DNA of 64,000 bases from Chalara sp. BL73. Its lineage: Eukaryota > Ascomycota > Leotiomycetes > Helotiales. This document shows, piece by piece, positions 47,439 to 58,897 of the stretch. The notes under the pieces are model-generated. The model was not told the origin of the DNA, searched no databases, and worked only from the letters and a program-made list of their open reading frames with translations. The DNA is taken from NCBI GenBank assembly GCA_918026815.1, contig CAKJVC010000061.1, forward strand, positions 372,001-436,000, given 5' to 3'. Made by a program: the position numbers and the translations under genes. The number at the start of each line of letters is the position of its first letter. Within the stretch, counting starts at the first letter, position 1.

Positions 47439-47740
47439 AGTATCCATCCTAACCCTGCCCTTGTCCTGCCTGCCGCATGCCCTGTACAATCTTGCACTTT
47501 CGTACTCTGTTCTGTGGGCGCCCCGTTCTTGATCGAGAAGCCGTACGAGAGAGGAAGCTTCCCTTTTGTTTCTCACCTCCTGGTCCCCATTTCTCCACAC
47601 AGTAATATCACTTCCGATTGCCTCATACTAAAAGGCCTGCTGATGATCAGGAGCACCCCCGGATTGCTGATCCCCTGTACTGTCCGTTCCATGTCTAGAG
47701 CAAAGTCATAATATGCTCCGAAGGCAACGGCACATCTCTT

Positions 47741-47760
47741 CTGCTGCTGCTGCTGCTGCT
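47741..47760 (+). repeat. (CTG)n trinucleotide repeat
   Basis: Nearly seven CTG units, 131-150 bp before the xlnR ATG, probably transcribed in the 5' UTR. Confidence 0.9.
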
Positions 47761-47890
47761 TCTTTAAAGACCAGGACGACCCCATCTCCCAGACACCATC
47801 CCACTTTTTCCACAATTCTTATCTGATTGAAGATTTCATTGTTGGACACTCCTGCTTCCACGTTGAACAGACTACAAGTCTTGTGTCAAG

Positions 47891-50800
47891 ATGCTTTCCA
47901 ATCCGCTTCACCGTTTCTCCGCCTACAACACGTTGCCGTCGAGCAATATGATGTCGAGCGCCCACATGCAGTCTAGTCACATGCATTCCGGCCTCGACAC
48001 CCTCGCCCACGGATCACAGTACGCGCTTCAGCAACTTCAACAACACGTTGATGTCCACCAAAACTCACAGGTTCACCGAGGCCACAATTCAAAGCACCGT
48101 CAACATCCCTATGGGTTAGGCAATGGGCGAAATGGCGCCGGGGTCTCTGGACCAATCAGGCGACGCATCAGTAGAGCCTGCGATCAATGCAATCAGCTCA
48201 GAACAAAATGCGATGGACAGAGCCCTTGTGCCCATTGTGTCGGTAAGTCATTCATCTCAAATTACAGATTTAAGTAGTTCTAACAGATACAGAATTTGGC
48301 TTGGGGTGCGAGTACATTCGGGAGAGAAAGAAGCGAGGCAAGGCCTCGCGGAAAGATTTGGCACAACAAGCTGCCGCAGCGGCGGCTGCTACGGGACAGA
48401 AATCACCAACTGGCAACTCTTCAGATGGTCGTTCACCCACAGAATCGCGGAATGAGGGCACTTCCTCGACGGCATCCGCTACCGAGAATGGCGAGACCCA
48501 GCGACCCGCAGCAACAAGATCATTGAGTCTAAATACCACAAATCTCGACACCAGAAGCGCAGCCAGAGAGGTGATGAAAGGGCGACTTCGAGCTGGAAGT
48601 CTCGAGAGCCTCACCGAGCTGTCGACAGGTCACCAGCCTCATATGGGGACTCGCCCGGAAGCCGATCAAATCGGCAGCCCTTCGTCCCTGAATATGAACG
48701 GCTATTCTAACATGCATGGTTACCGACCAGCTGTTAACACACATCTGATGAATGGCAATGGTCACTCAAGCTTCAGTGCCGGGCAGGGCAATTTATCCAG
48801 CTCCGGTTACACGGATCTACCCTACGCTATCCAAGCCCAAAGCCCTTCCTCACATTACCCGGCGCATACACCCGGCGGGTTCCGTTTAGCCGAAAGCCCT
48901 TTACCCGGTTTCCCCATGGGGTCAGACGCTGCCTCCCCAGGGGGCTGGATGTCGCTGCCATCGCCCTCTACACAATACCAGCAACACGTGACGCAGCAAA
49001 ACTTCAATACACAATTGCGGTATCCTGTGCTGGAGCCACTGGCGCCGCATCTGGGAAACATTATTCCGACATCCTTGGCATGTGATATGATGGACCTGTA
49101 CTTTGCCAGTATGTCGTCCCGCAGCAGCCCCGCTCGAATCCCATCATATCATCATGGCGAGACAATTCTTACTGACTCTTAGATCAGGTTCGTCTTCGGC
49201 GTTGATGCACCCAACGTCGCCATACATTCTGGGATACGTGTATCGGAAGCAATCTATTCTGCACCCAACCAAACCAAGACAATGTACACCTGCCCTGCTT
49301 GCTAGTATGCTGTGGGTAGTCGCGCAGACCAGCGATGCTGCTTTCCTGACTGCTCCCCCTTCATCTCGTGGACGAATTTGTCAGAAGCTGTTGGAACTCA
49401 CAGTCGGCCTTCTCAAGCCTCTGATCCACGGTCAATCAAACGGCGAAACATCACCCAGTAGCTTCTCCAACACAGGGATCAATGGTGTTGCGTTAGGTGG
49501 ACTTGGAGTTGCCATGCCCGGTTCTGTCAATACTGACGGGCTGAGTGGAGAGACTGGAGCTTTTGGTGCAGCCGGGTCTCTCGATGATGTGGTGACATAC
49601 ATACATCTTGCCACGGTTGTCTCGGCCAGCGAGTATAAAGGTGCCAGCCTACGCTGGTGGAATGCTGCTTGGTCCTTAGCAAGAGAACTCAAGCTAGGTA
49701 GAGAGTTATCGCAAACATCACCACAACAAACCGAAGTCGGTCCCGATGTCGATGCGGACGGTGAAGCAGACGATGAGATTTCCAACTCTTCCATCACAGA
49801 GGAAGAGCGTGAAGAGCGCCGACGAATATGGTGGATATGCTACACCGTTGACCGACATCTCGCACTCTGCTACAACCGGCCACTTTTCCTCCTTGACATC
49901 GAATGCGACGGGCTTCTACAGCCCATGGACGACACTTTGTGGCAAGCGGGAGAATTCTACACTGGTGATTCAAGCATTCATATTACCTCCCCCTCCGGTA
50001 CGCCGCGCGTCAGAAAGAGAGGGCCTAACTTTGAGTGTACGGGTCATAGCATATTCGGCTTCTTCCTCCCGCTCATGACCATCCTCGGCGAGATCGTGGA
50101 TCTCTATCACGCTAAGAATCACCCCCGATTCGGCGGCTTCAGATCCGCACAAGAATGGGACGACCACGCCAGCGAGATTGCCCGACAGCTGGACGCATAT
50201 GGACAGAGCTTGAAAGACTTTGAAGCGAGGAACCTCATCAACGCTACTGACGAAGCACATGATGTAAATGCGGAGCATCAGACGAACGATGAGCATCCCG
50301 CAAACAACGCTGCCACCCCATCCGCCCGCTCTGTCCACTCAACACACTCCTTCCACACTGCCTCCTCGCACCACAGCCGTGAAGCTGACATCCAAACCCG
50401 GACTGTCGTCGCCTATGGCACGCACGTAATGCACGTGCTACACATACTGCTCACCGGTAAATGGGATCCGATCAGTCTCCTCGACGACAACGATCTCTGG
50501 ATCTCCTCGCAAAGCTTCATCAACGCAACTGGCCACGCCGTCAGCGCGGCGGAAGCCATCAACAACATCCTAGAGTATGATCCAGGGCTTGAGTTCATGC
50601 CCTTCTTCTTCGGGGTGTATCTATTGCAGGGCAGCTTCTTGCTGTTACTGATCGCGGATAAGCTGCAGGCGGAGGCCAGCCCGAGTGTGGTTAGAGCGTG
50701 CGAGACAATTGTGCGTGCGCATGAGGCGTGTGTGGTGACGTTGAACACAGAGTATCAGCGAAATTTCAGGAAGGTGATGAGGAGTGCTTTGAGTCAGGTG

Positions 50801-50902
50801 AAGGGAAGAATTCCGGAAGACTTCAATGAGCAGCAACTCAAAAGAAGAGAAGTACTGGCGTTATATCGGTGGACCGGCGATGGGACGGGTTTAGCTCTGT
50901 GA
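47891..50902 (+). CDS. xlnR: XlnR/XLR-1 xylanolytic and cellulolytic transcriptional activator
   Basis: Three exons (47891-48242, 48293-49108, 49188-50902) with 50- and 79-nt introns give 960 residues, normal for XlnR. The Zn2Cys6 cluster uses C97, C100, C107, C113, C116 and C123 ([36 protein letters not shown]), with the first intron inside it. The signature [20 protein letters not shown] follows. The middle contains [41 protein letters not shown] and [21 protein letters not shown], highly conserved in this regulator. The C-terminus ends in [11 protein letters not shown] as in other XlnR proteins. XlnR is a nuclear activator of xylanase, cellulase and pentose-use genes, responding to xylose and repressed through CreA. 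The second intron has a nearer TTAG, but only the acceptor at 49187 restores the frame. Confidence 0.96.
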
Positions 50903-52350
50903 TTTTCCCTATTCAAGGTTGTGTAATGTTTGTTCTTAGCGAATGCTCTGTTTGGCGTGGGTGGTCTACTGCTTTGATGATGTTCGGACACGGCCTTCTC
51001 GATGTCTGGAAACAAGAGATGGGTTTAATGACTGGAAAAGGGATGATTTTTGTATATACCTCGTTGGCGTTATGATTGTTTCGAAGGGTTCGCGGTTGGT
51101 TGGTGATACCTCAACAGGGAAGACACTTGGTCATACTAGTGTAACAAAAAAGCTATAGCTATATAAATGATAAATACTCGATACCCAATGGTTATTGCTG
51201 CCTTACGCCGGGAAGTGTTCCCCGAGATATATAAAGCTCTATAAATCCGAATCCGTACCAGGGCTCGCCCCATGGTCAAAGGTGTAGCCATAGCATAACC
51301 TAAGGAAGGAGCTCAGCATTGAGGTTAAACCCCAAAATAGCACAGATAACCACAAACGCAACATAATCGTCGCCATCATCCCGCCAAGCTCTCGATGAAG
51401 GATATATCCATCACATAAGTGAGAGATCGCCTTCATAAGAGGATAATATCACCAACGCTAAGACGTCAATACCTTATAACCCCCCACCCCCCTCTCCCCC
51501 CCAGCCCCTCATTCTCTCCTCCGACATCTACATCTCCCCAACGAAAACACCCCTCCACTCCCCACCTCCCAGAATCCCCCACAACAAGCAGGCCCCAAAA
51601 GCAGAAGACGATCCTACGCCTGGCGCGGTCGGGCCTTGGGCCTGGCGGCATGCGGATACGTCAGGACCAGCAAGAGCGAGGCATTCCCCTGCGGGCTGCG
51701 GCATAGATCGCTGCCCGGAAGCTCGAGCGCGCACCAGGCCACATCGCCACCTCCAGGTCACCCAAGCCTGACCTTGGGCCCCAGGTTCGCGGCGGAAGCA
51801 GCCCCGCGTGTTTACCTCCATCCCTCCCTCCCCGACGGCAATGGGGGATGAGAGGGAAGGGGCATGCTATATCTGAGTCTGGTTCCAGGATTGGCGGTTG
51901 GAATCTGAGCTCGCGTTTCGGGGGGAGGTGTGCGTAGAGTTTTTGTCTTCGTGGTCAGCTTCTCGGGCCTCATGTGCAGAGTGTTCTCCCATTTTGGATG
52001 GTGGCGAGGTGATTTATGTCAAAGCGAGATATACCGTTCACCAATAGGGTTGTCGCGTGTTTGGTAATGGGGATTCAGTCCTTTACAAGGACAGTAATAT
52101 GATGTTTTGGAGGGGCCATTGGAGGAATACAAGGGCAACGTGCGGTCCAGCAGAGGTAAACTTTGACCAAGGCTGAGATATCATAACAAGACTAAGAGAG
52201 GAAAGATATTTAACCAGATCTGTGAACTCGTCAAGATATGTAGCTCGAAAGTCGCTGTCCATTGTGGGTATCATGCTCTACCAATCCGCTCAATCAAAAC
52301 CGGCCACTGATGACTGCACCATACAAATGCTTTAAGATCCGGCTGATCCT
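50903..52350. other. Intergenic region downstream of xlnR
   Basis: xlnR ends on the plus strand, and the kinase on the minus strand ends at 52351, so both 3' ends lie here. A 65-codon minus frame (51239-51436) with one hydrophobic stretch might be a small membrane protein but is unsupported. A pyrimidine-rich block occupies 51480-51560. Confidence 0.45.
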
Positions 52351-54879
52351 CTATTTTTCATGCTTTGCGATTATTCCCTTCAGCCACTTCCGTACATCTG
52401 TACAGCCCCATCGGTCATCTCTGTTATTCCAAAGCATATGCTTGATTCCGTCTGCCATCTCATGCTTCTCAAATTTTGCTGGGAAAATGCCATTCAACAG
52501 GTCTGACAAGACTACTGCGCGCTCCGTTTTCGTGCCAAACTTATTGAGTAGCTCGAATGCGATAACTCCGAGACTATAGACGTCTAATTTTGGGCAGATT
52601 TTACTAGACGATGGTGGGCGATAGAATCGAGTGCCTGCCTGTCCGCCAGCCTGTGAACTATTAGCATTTATTGCTGTAAATATGACGAAGGAGAAGTTCA
52701 TACTGATGAGATCAATGCCAGAGCACTGGACTCGCTATTGTCTTTTGTTACGGCGACAGAATTATCATCGCTGAGTTTCGCAACAAGACCAAAATCTCCT
52801 ATATGTGGAGTGATGAATGAAGCATTCCGGGTCACATCTCTGCATTCCTTACAATTTCCTGTGATGATGCAATCAGATACATGTCTAATACCGAGGGATT
52901 AGATGTGAGAGCTCTATAGAGACTTACCAGTATCGATAGACCCGCCAAGTGACACTGTTGGGTCAGCAGGTCGCTGAGAAAGGAATACATTACTGGGTTT
53001 CAGATCACGGTGAACAATTCGTTTACTATGAATATATTCTAGACCATCCAGAATAGAAATTAGAATACTCGCAGTAGGCAAAATGTGGAAACAATGGTAC
53101 AGGCGTACGTCCTCCTGCTGAATCTTTTGCTGGTCTGGCCAAAGATAGTCCTCGAGTGTCATCGGGTGGAGGCCCATTTTGATGTATAGAATCACGTCAA
53201 ATCCGCTGTCCTCAGACCTGAGAACTTCTTCGTCCGCACTAGAATTTGATGGCAGTCGAGTCAATTTATGTTTGACAAGAGCTTGGCTGCTCCCAAAGGA
53301 CTGGCTGGCCTTTGATTCTGACTGTATTGATCTAAAATCAGCATTTTGGTAATCGACAAGATAAATTCTTCGGGGTAGCGAGCCAACTTATGACAGACTG
53401 AGCAACATACCTGATTGAAATAATCGTTCAGCGCACTAGGGTCCTCACGAGTTTCGAAAATATCAGAGTAACCTCGGGACCCATTAGAGAACGCCTGAAA
53501 ATTCTCATTCAGGATATCACGCTCATTATCCAGACGAAGATCTCTAATTTTGGAAGTTCCGATTTCAATGGAGTCATTTGCCTCAGATTCTGGTTCCAAT
53601 TCAGACCTAGCATAAAATCAGCACCTTGAGGAAAGTGAAAAGGGGTGGTGCAATAGCTGAAATGCACGCAGGACTATTCCTTACCTTGAAAACCAGCCAT
53701 GAGATGTACCATTTTCAATAGCTGGCTCTCGCAAAGCAGCGGGTACGATCTCGACCCAACCAGTGTGATATCTAACAATGTTCTGATGGCTGAGTTGAGC
53801 GAGGTATCTAAGCTCAGAGAGCAACGCTTCGAACTGATCCTTGTTCTACATCTCTGAAGTGAGCATCTTTCTAAAATCTGAGCAAATTTCATGTTATGAA
53901 TCTCACTTACCTTAATTAAACGGAGATGCTCGGATGTGAACGTGATCTTCTTGATTGCATATTCTTGACCATCTAATTGATGTCGTGCTTTGTACACCGC
54001 ACCGAAGCCTCCCTTTCCCAGAAGGCAAATTTGCTGATAGTACCTTGCATAAATAGACGCAGAAAATTCACTGCTGCGGCCATCCTCCAATATTAGCGAG
54101 TAAAAGTGTAGCGGATGATCCTCTGGTAATAGCGTCTGGCTGATGCTTCGGGGGATTTCAAGCGTAGGCGTTGAAGCTCCAGGGAGTGATCGAAATCCAT
54201 TAGATATGTCTTGTGCTTGATTAATCAAATGATTATCAAGGGCAGAGTCAAACAATTCCAATGCTTTGCTCCGTAGTACATCCGAGTTTAGTCCCGCTGC
54301 TTCTTTAGACAAAACACCAGCCTGGTAATGGTTAGCGATGTCCTTAAATCATATCAAGACTTGTGAATAACAACGCGCAGAAGACATCAATTGCTTTTGA
54401 CATGGTCGAATTTTCTCGTGAAAATTTAAGATTTTCTGGAAACTTTCACATTGGGTTCAGAAGCAGACTTCACCGTGCTTAGAAAAATGATTCGAAATAG
54501 AACATGCCTTCTGTAGCGTATGCGTGACCTGTGTATAGAGATCTCGTGCACGGTCTCGAACCTGGAAGCTAAGGTCAGCTTTATTCTTATATACAACGAT
54601 CTTATTTTCCAACAACTATCAAGCAGCCTTGTAAGGCTTTTCTTCACTTACTACTGGATGATCCTCAGGTAGACTAGATGCTTTTGCAGCTTTACTTAAG
54701 CACCGCTGCTCAATCAAGGACAGCTGTAATAAATCTATCTGCTGGCGTGTGCCCATGCCCACATTTGCAGAGCCGAGACGTGCCAGTGGCCCAGGCAAAG
54801 GATCATCAGCATGGCTATGATTGTCGCCATCTGTATCCTCGGTGGAATGTTCAAATGAGTTGTGGAACATTGAAGACAT
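52351..54879 (-). CDS. eIF2-alpha kinase of the HRI/IFK type
   Basis: Multi-exon kinase, about 640 residues. Confident exons: 54652-54879 (start), 53911-54321, 53685-53845, 53411-53606, 52928-53321, 52704-52858 and 52351-52650, with introns of 53-89 nt. A small exon beginning at 54561 (RDRARDLYTQVTHTLQKA) ends near 54468-54474; its exact donor I could not settle. Kinase landmarks: Gly loop LLGKGGFGAVYKA, Lys in EYAIKKITF, LSHQNIVRYHTGWVE, catalytic HRDLKPSNV, GDFGL and the late motif QAGTRFYRPPSSSKICPKLDVYSLGVIAFEL. The last is typical of eIF2-alpha kinases, as are the large insert between the two lobes (about 110 residues) and the acidic ERxxx positions. Such kinases phosphorylate eIF2-alpha to slow translation under stress. 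An HRI-type heme-binding role is not shown. Confidence 0.85.
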
Positions 54880-55561
54880 GTCAAACTTCTAGTTAAAGAG
54901 TTCTTGACCACAAGAGTCAGAAATATGAAGTATTATATATCTAATCGATTCCACTCACGCTATTGGTGTTTTGATATAGGAGACCCTCGTGATCATGGAA
55001 TATATTTTAGGTTTCGTACTGACCAGGTGGCAGTAAGTGTAATAAGTGATTCACCATATCTTGAGGAGCGGGCTGAGTACGACCAAGGCGAGTGACGTGA
55101 ATAAGTAAAGTGTTGCCTTGCTTGTCAAAGGAAGGGCTGATGCATGGCCTTCGGATGGTCGAGTCACAGCTTTGATTGTGGTACTTTCTTGATGTGTCTT
55201 GGCAGCCTTCCTTCTCTACGAATCTACTTTATTCTGCTTATGTAATAGGGTCCACCTGCCCAAAATGTTCTAGCCTCTATCTTGTTGAGGGTGGCTCAAA
55301 AGATCCCTAACATGAGAAATCGCTAAAACTGATGAAATAGAAGGAAATGGGTCATAATAAATCACATTTTCGTTGAGAACCAAGATCGAGCAAATCCGAT
55401 TGATGTTGTCACGTGATTAATTACGACGTTGGGTTGCAGTTTGCTCTCACTTGAATGACAACCACTTGGTATTCCATTGAGAAATCCAAAAACGAATCCT
55501 ACCTATAGAGCATCGAAAAATTTACTAAAACGCCTTCCAATGATCCGTAAGCCGTCGAAAG
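54880..55561. promoter_or_regulatory. Divergent intergenic region with E-box TCACGTGA
   Basis: 680 bp between the kinase start (minus) and the hypothetical-protein start (plus). A palindromic TCACGTGA lies at 55409-55416, 146-153 bp before the ATG at 55562 (sequence continues TTAATTACG). No coding sequence is evident. Confidence 0.5.
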
Positions 55562-56488
55562 ATGCCTAGAACGCTACCTTGGGGGAAAGGAAGCTCTGTC
55601 AAGAAGCCTTCAGCGAGGAGATCAGTCACAGCGAAACCAGCCCTAAAAAGACCCAAACTGTCTGAGCCACCTTCAAACAGTAGTGAGAATGATACCACTA
55701 GCCCTTCAAAAAAGAATAATGCGAAAAGTCCGGGCCCAGGTATGTATTCCACCATGGCAAAAGCTGAACTGCCAAGACTAAACACTCCAGGACGCGTTGG
55801 TTCGTCGTCCCCCCCTCCTGGACCTTTGCCAGAAATGTAAGTTACGAGCCGCTCAGAATTTCAAGTGAGACGGTCTGATGTCGTGAACAGATTCATGCAG
55901 GAGGGTATGGAATATGATGATAGATACCGCATGGTGGAGGATGAGTTCCTGACCACTGCACAACGATTCACTGTACATCTCCACGCTGCAGAATACAAAC
56001 GGCAGAAGAAAGCTGTGAGAACACGTAAAGCAGAGACTATCACATCCATCTCCCGTCCCGTGACAGGTAAGATGCCAGATCAGACGAGACGGAGGGTTGA
56101 GAGCGTTAAAAGGGCGATGAAGCAGCAGAGCACGATCGACAACTTGTTAGGCAAGAAGCACCAAGCAGATGATTCTGAGAGCGATGCTGATCTCCCGTAT
56201 ATCGGAACGACGCTTCATGGTCTTATGGATAGTCCAAGGAGGAAGTCGGCTTCGCTAGCGACTGTCAGGCCGATTGCGGTTGCGACAAGGGCTGCGGCTG
56301 GGTTTGATAAACCTGCAGGCCAGACGAAGTCGTTTATCAGGAAAGGGCCTAGATCTCCAAAGCCTAAGGTACAGATTCGAGCAGAAAAAAATGTCATCAA
56401 ACAAGATGACGTCTCTACAGCATCCTCCAGTGATGAGGAAGAAGAGAATGATGATCTAGATGCTCCTATCAAGTATGCTAAGAAATAA
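55562..56488 (+). CDS. Conserved-looking fungal nuclear hypothetical protein (290 residues)
   Basis: Exons 55562-55836 and 55891-56488 join across a 54-nt intron (GTAAGT..AACAG). The start MPRTLPWGKGSSV and the segment EGMEYDDRYRMVEDEFLTTAQRFTVHLHAAEY, followed by a Lys-rich helix and ISRPV, resemble a group of uncharacterised ascomycete proteins that begin MPRTLPW. Before the intron the sequence is disordered and basic, with several KKPS and KRPK patches that look like nuclear localisation signals. The C-terminal third is also disordered, with an acidic DEEEENDDLD tail. I cannot name a function. Helical core plus NLS-like patches suggest a DNA- or chromatin-associated role, which is inference only. 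Divergent from the eIF2-alpha kinase. Confidence 0.75.
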
Positions 56489-56730
56489 TCATTCAGAGAG
56501 GCTTCACCAACTTGTCTATCTATATGATGGGTCTCATTGAATGACACCAAAACAAATTGCTCAGGCCCTATGTTTGCTGAGCGAATCTGTCACTGGTTCG
56601 CGCCAGATAATCAGGTACAATTATGTTTTCTTTTCATATATTTGAAGTCATAATGATTGATAAGTTACAGGTTTGTTATGCTATGCACAAATGGCCCATC
56701 TTCGATATATCATGACATATTTCTCGTCAA

Positions 56731-58074
56731 TTATGCCTTGAATGGCGTCTCATATGGTGCCTCTGCCTGAGGTGCTATCCGTGCGAGATGTCTGCGTTGT
56801 CCATTCTTCCAATCAACAAGCGCCGAGTGTGAGGTGACTCGGTTGTCCCAAACCACAACAGTCTTCGCTGCCCATTTGACTCGCACTTGAAAGTCTGCAC
56901 CGTATGCGATGTGATCGTAAAGGAATTTCTAAGGGATGAAATCATTACAGGATCTCGCCTGTGAAGCTCAATCACAACTTACCAACAACACGTCACTCTC
57001 TTCCTGTTTATAACCAACAATTGCACGAGTGACTATGAAGAGTTAGTTTGCCTTGGCTTCAAGGTGCACCACACTTACACTGAGGGTTGACATATAAAGC
57101 TTTCTCTCCAGTCACAGGATGTGTTCTAACGATGGGATGGACACTAACGACAGGTTCCCTTCGAACTGCACCACCTTTGCTTTTTGAGCCGGCTACCTGC
57201 TCGATTCCAGAGTGAGTTGCCTTCAATCCATGAAGTCTCTCCTGGAAACCTGGGCTAAGACGGTTGTATGCTTCAACCTGGCTTGCAAATAGAGTGTCTC
57301 CGCCTGATTCTGGCACATCCAGGATATATAAGAAAGTTGTTCCTGGTGGCTGCAGTTCGTACGAGACGTCAGAATGCCAAGCTACGGAGCTTGTTCTTGT
57401 TTGGAAGAATTCCTCATGTGTCTTGTCTCCAGCACCCCTGTGAACCAGATGAATCTCTGGATATCCTTCTGGTGCGCCAGATGTTGGGTGGATGTGGAGT
57501 GGGCCATAGTAGCGACCATAATCGAGAGCTTCGCTGATTGATAAATCCGCGAAATCTTGATCGCGGAAAGCAACAACCTTCCTCTCGGCGACTAATCGTG
57601 CAAGTTGATCCTTGCCAGCTGCGCTAAGTTTGCTGAGCTGGACGCCAGTAATCTCAGTTCCAATAGCTACAGGCTTAAATCAGCTTCAACTATATGGCAT
57701 GGGTAGTACTATGAACATACTGGGAGTTAGGTCGTTGGTGACCACTCCTTTGGGAAGAAGATTAGGATATGAAGCATTAGCATCTAGTCCATGGTCTCTG
57801 TGTTCAAAGGGCTTCAAAGGAGGGTACTTTTCTTGACCCCAGGTTGGCAGGTAGTGCTTATACTGTATTGAAAGTCAGTCTTAACCGGATCTTAAGTGTC
57901 GAGGTTCCCTGCCTTAGCAGCCGAGTGTCCATCTTGGCCTTCCTCTTCAGCCTTCTTCTCATAGCCAACCGCCGCAAGTTCTTTATAAGGGCTTGTAGTT
58001 GTTGCAAACTTAACTGCTGGTTGCTCAGCAGCCCGTATTGGGACCGTGGTGGTCTCTGTTGCTGAAGGTGCCAT
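56731..58074 (-). CDS. TauD-family Fe(II)/2-oxoglutarate dioxygenase (sulfonate/taurine type)
   Basis: Five exons (57913-58074, 57721-57862, 57079-57666, 56983-57032, 56731-56928) give 379 residues. The core is typical of fungal TauD proteins: YKHYLPTWGQEKYPPLKPFEH, IGTEITGVQLS, VVAFRDQDF, GPLHIHP, the iron motif H199-x-D201 (WHSDVSYE), LDVPESGGDTLFAS, and the distal His348 in VTSHSALVDW with an Arg near 360 for 2-oxoglutarate. TauD-type enzymes release sulfite from taurine or other sulfonates and thus supply sulfur, but related members have other substrates. The first intron (57863-57912) begins with GC instead of GT; the other three (54, 46 and 54 nt) are GT-AG. An alternative donor (GTTGGC) in exon 1 is in frame too but poorer. 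No targeting signal. Divergent from NMD3. Confidence 0.9.
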
Positions 58075-58897
58075 GATAGATCAAACAAAACCAGGTGGGA
58101 TTTCAAACTTCAAAGGGAGAGATTCGAGAATGGGGTTGAGTTATGACTGGACTTCTCGGATTTTATATATTTCTACTGTTTCCATATTAAGTACATGCCC
58201 ATTCTTGCATGACCTAGCAAGATCCATACTTTCCATGCCGGTCAATGGAACTCCCCAAAGAAACTGTTATCTTATTGGATCTCACCATCTTTCGAAACAG
58301 ATTAGCAGAGCTCATTAGGTCATTGCACAAGGACCTGGGCAGGCAGGGACCATTGATGGAAGTGCTTGATCATTGGCCGATGGGCCACTAGATGATGGTG
58401 CAATACTAAAAAGGGATGGCGAATAGTGTACATAACGTGAGATAATGGCAACCCCGCCACAGTGGTAGCTGGAAAGTGGAAGCGTGGGACTCGAAAGGCA
58501 AAGAATGCAAATCAGGAAACGACAGTAGGCCTTGTATGAAAATGGCCTTTCAATCTGAAAACCCTTTAAAACCATTATTGATCACATTGTATTCACGTGA
58601 TTATGTCATGTGATTATAAGAAATATAAGCATTCATTGGACAACGCTATTTACCTCATTAATATTCATATTCAGGTTACTTAAGCCTATAATGGGAGATT
58701 CAACATACTCAGAGTATCCGTCATTTTAGTCCTTCATCAAAGTACATTCTGGAAGTGGCGAAACTCCCAACTTCCTGACAAACCCAATACCCCTCCGGAG
58801 CGGAAAAATAATCGGCCTATCCACCAAATAATTTTCTCTGGCACTGGAAGACCTACTCCCCCGAAGATACTCAGCAACACCCAAAATTATTGTCACG
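58075..58897. promoter_or_regulatory. TauD/NMD3 divergent region with a 13-nt E-box repeat
   Basis: An 823-bp region between two divergent starts. At 58593-58618 lies a 13-nt direct repeat: TCACGTGATTATG followed by TCATGTGATTATA. The first copy carries the full palindrome TCACGTGA, a core bound by Cbf1-type bHLH proteins in sulfur-gene and ribosomal-protein-gene promoters. The site is nearer the NMD3 ATG (about 300 bp) than the TauD ATG (about 520 bp). No other coding sequence is evident. Confidence 0.55.

Larger units (their letters stand above)
41101..47890. promoter_or_regulatory. 6.8-kb gene-free region upstream of xlnR, rich in simple repeats
   Basis: I find no recognised gene. A plus frame at 43330-43740 (MRRKRSFNLFSPL...) could be part of a small gene but has no convincing intron. 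From 44.8 kb to the xlnR ATG, simple repeats cluster: (AG)n, CAGGT units, CA/CTCA runs, CCCTG units and (CTG)n. The 3' part must contain the xlnR promoter and probably a long 5' leader. A TTAGCC (reverse of GGCTAA, the core bound by XlnR) lies at 45400-45405, and GCCAGG sites at 45373 and 46680; single sites like these occur by chance. Confidence 0.5.

Noticed and set aside
51239..51436. 65-codon minus frame with one hydrophobic stretch
   Set aside because: Too short and without homology or splice support.
54540..54570. Perfect tRNA B-box (GGTTCGAGACC, minus strand)
   Set aside because: No A box or cloverleaf; it is part of the kinase gene's exon border.
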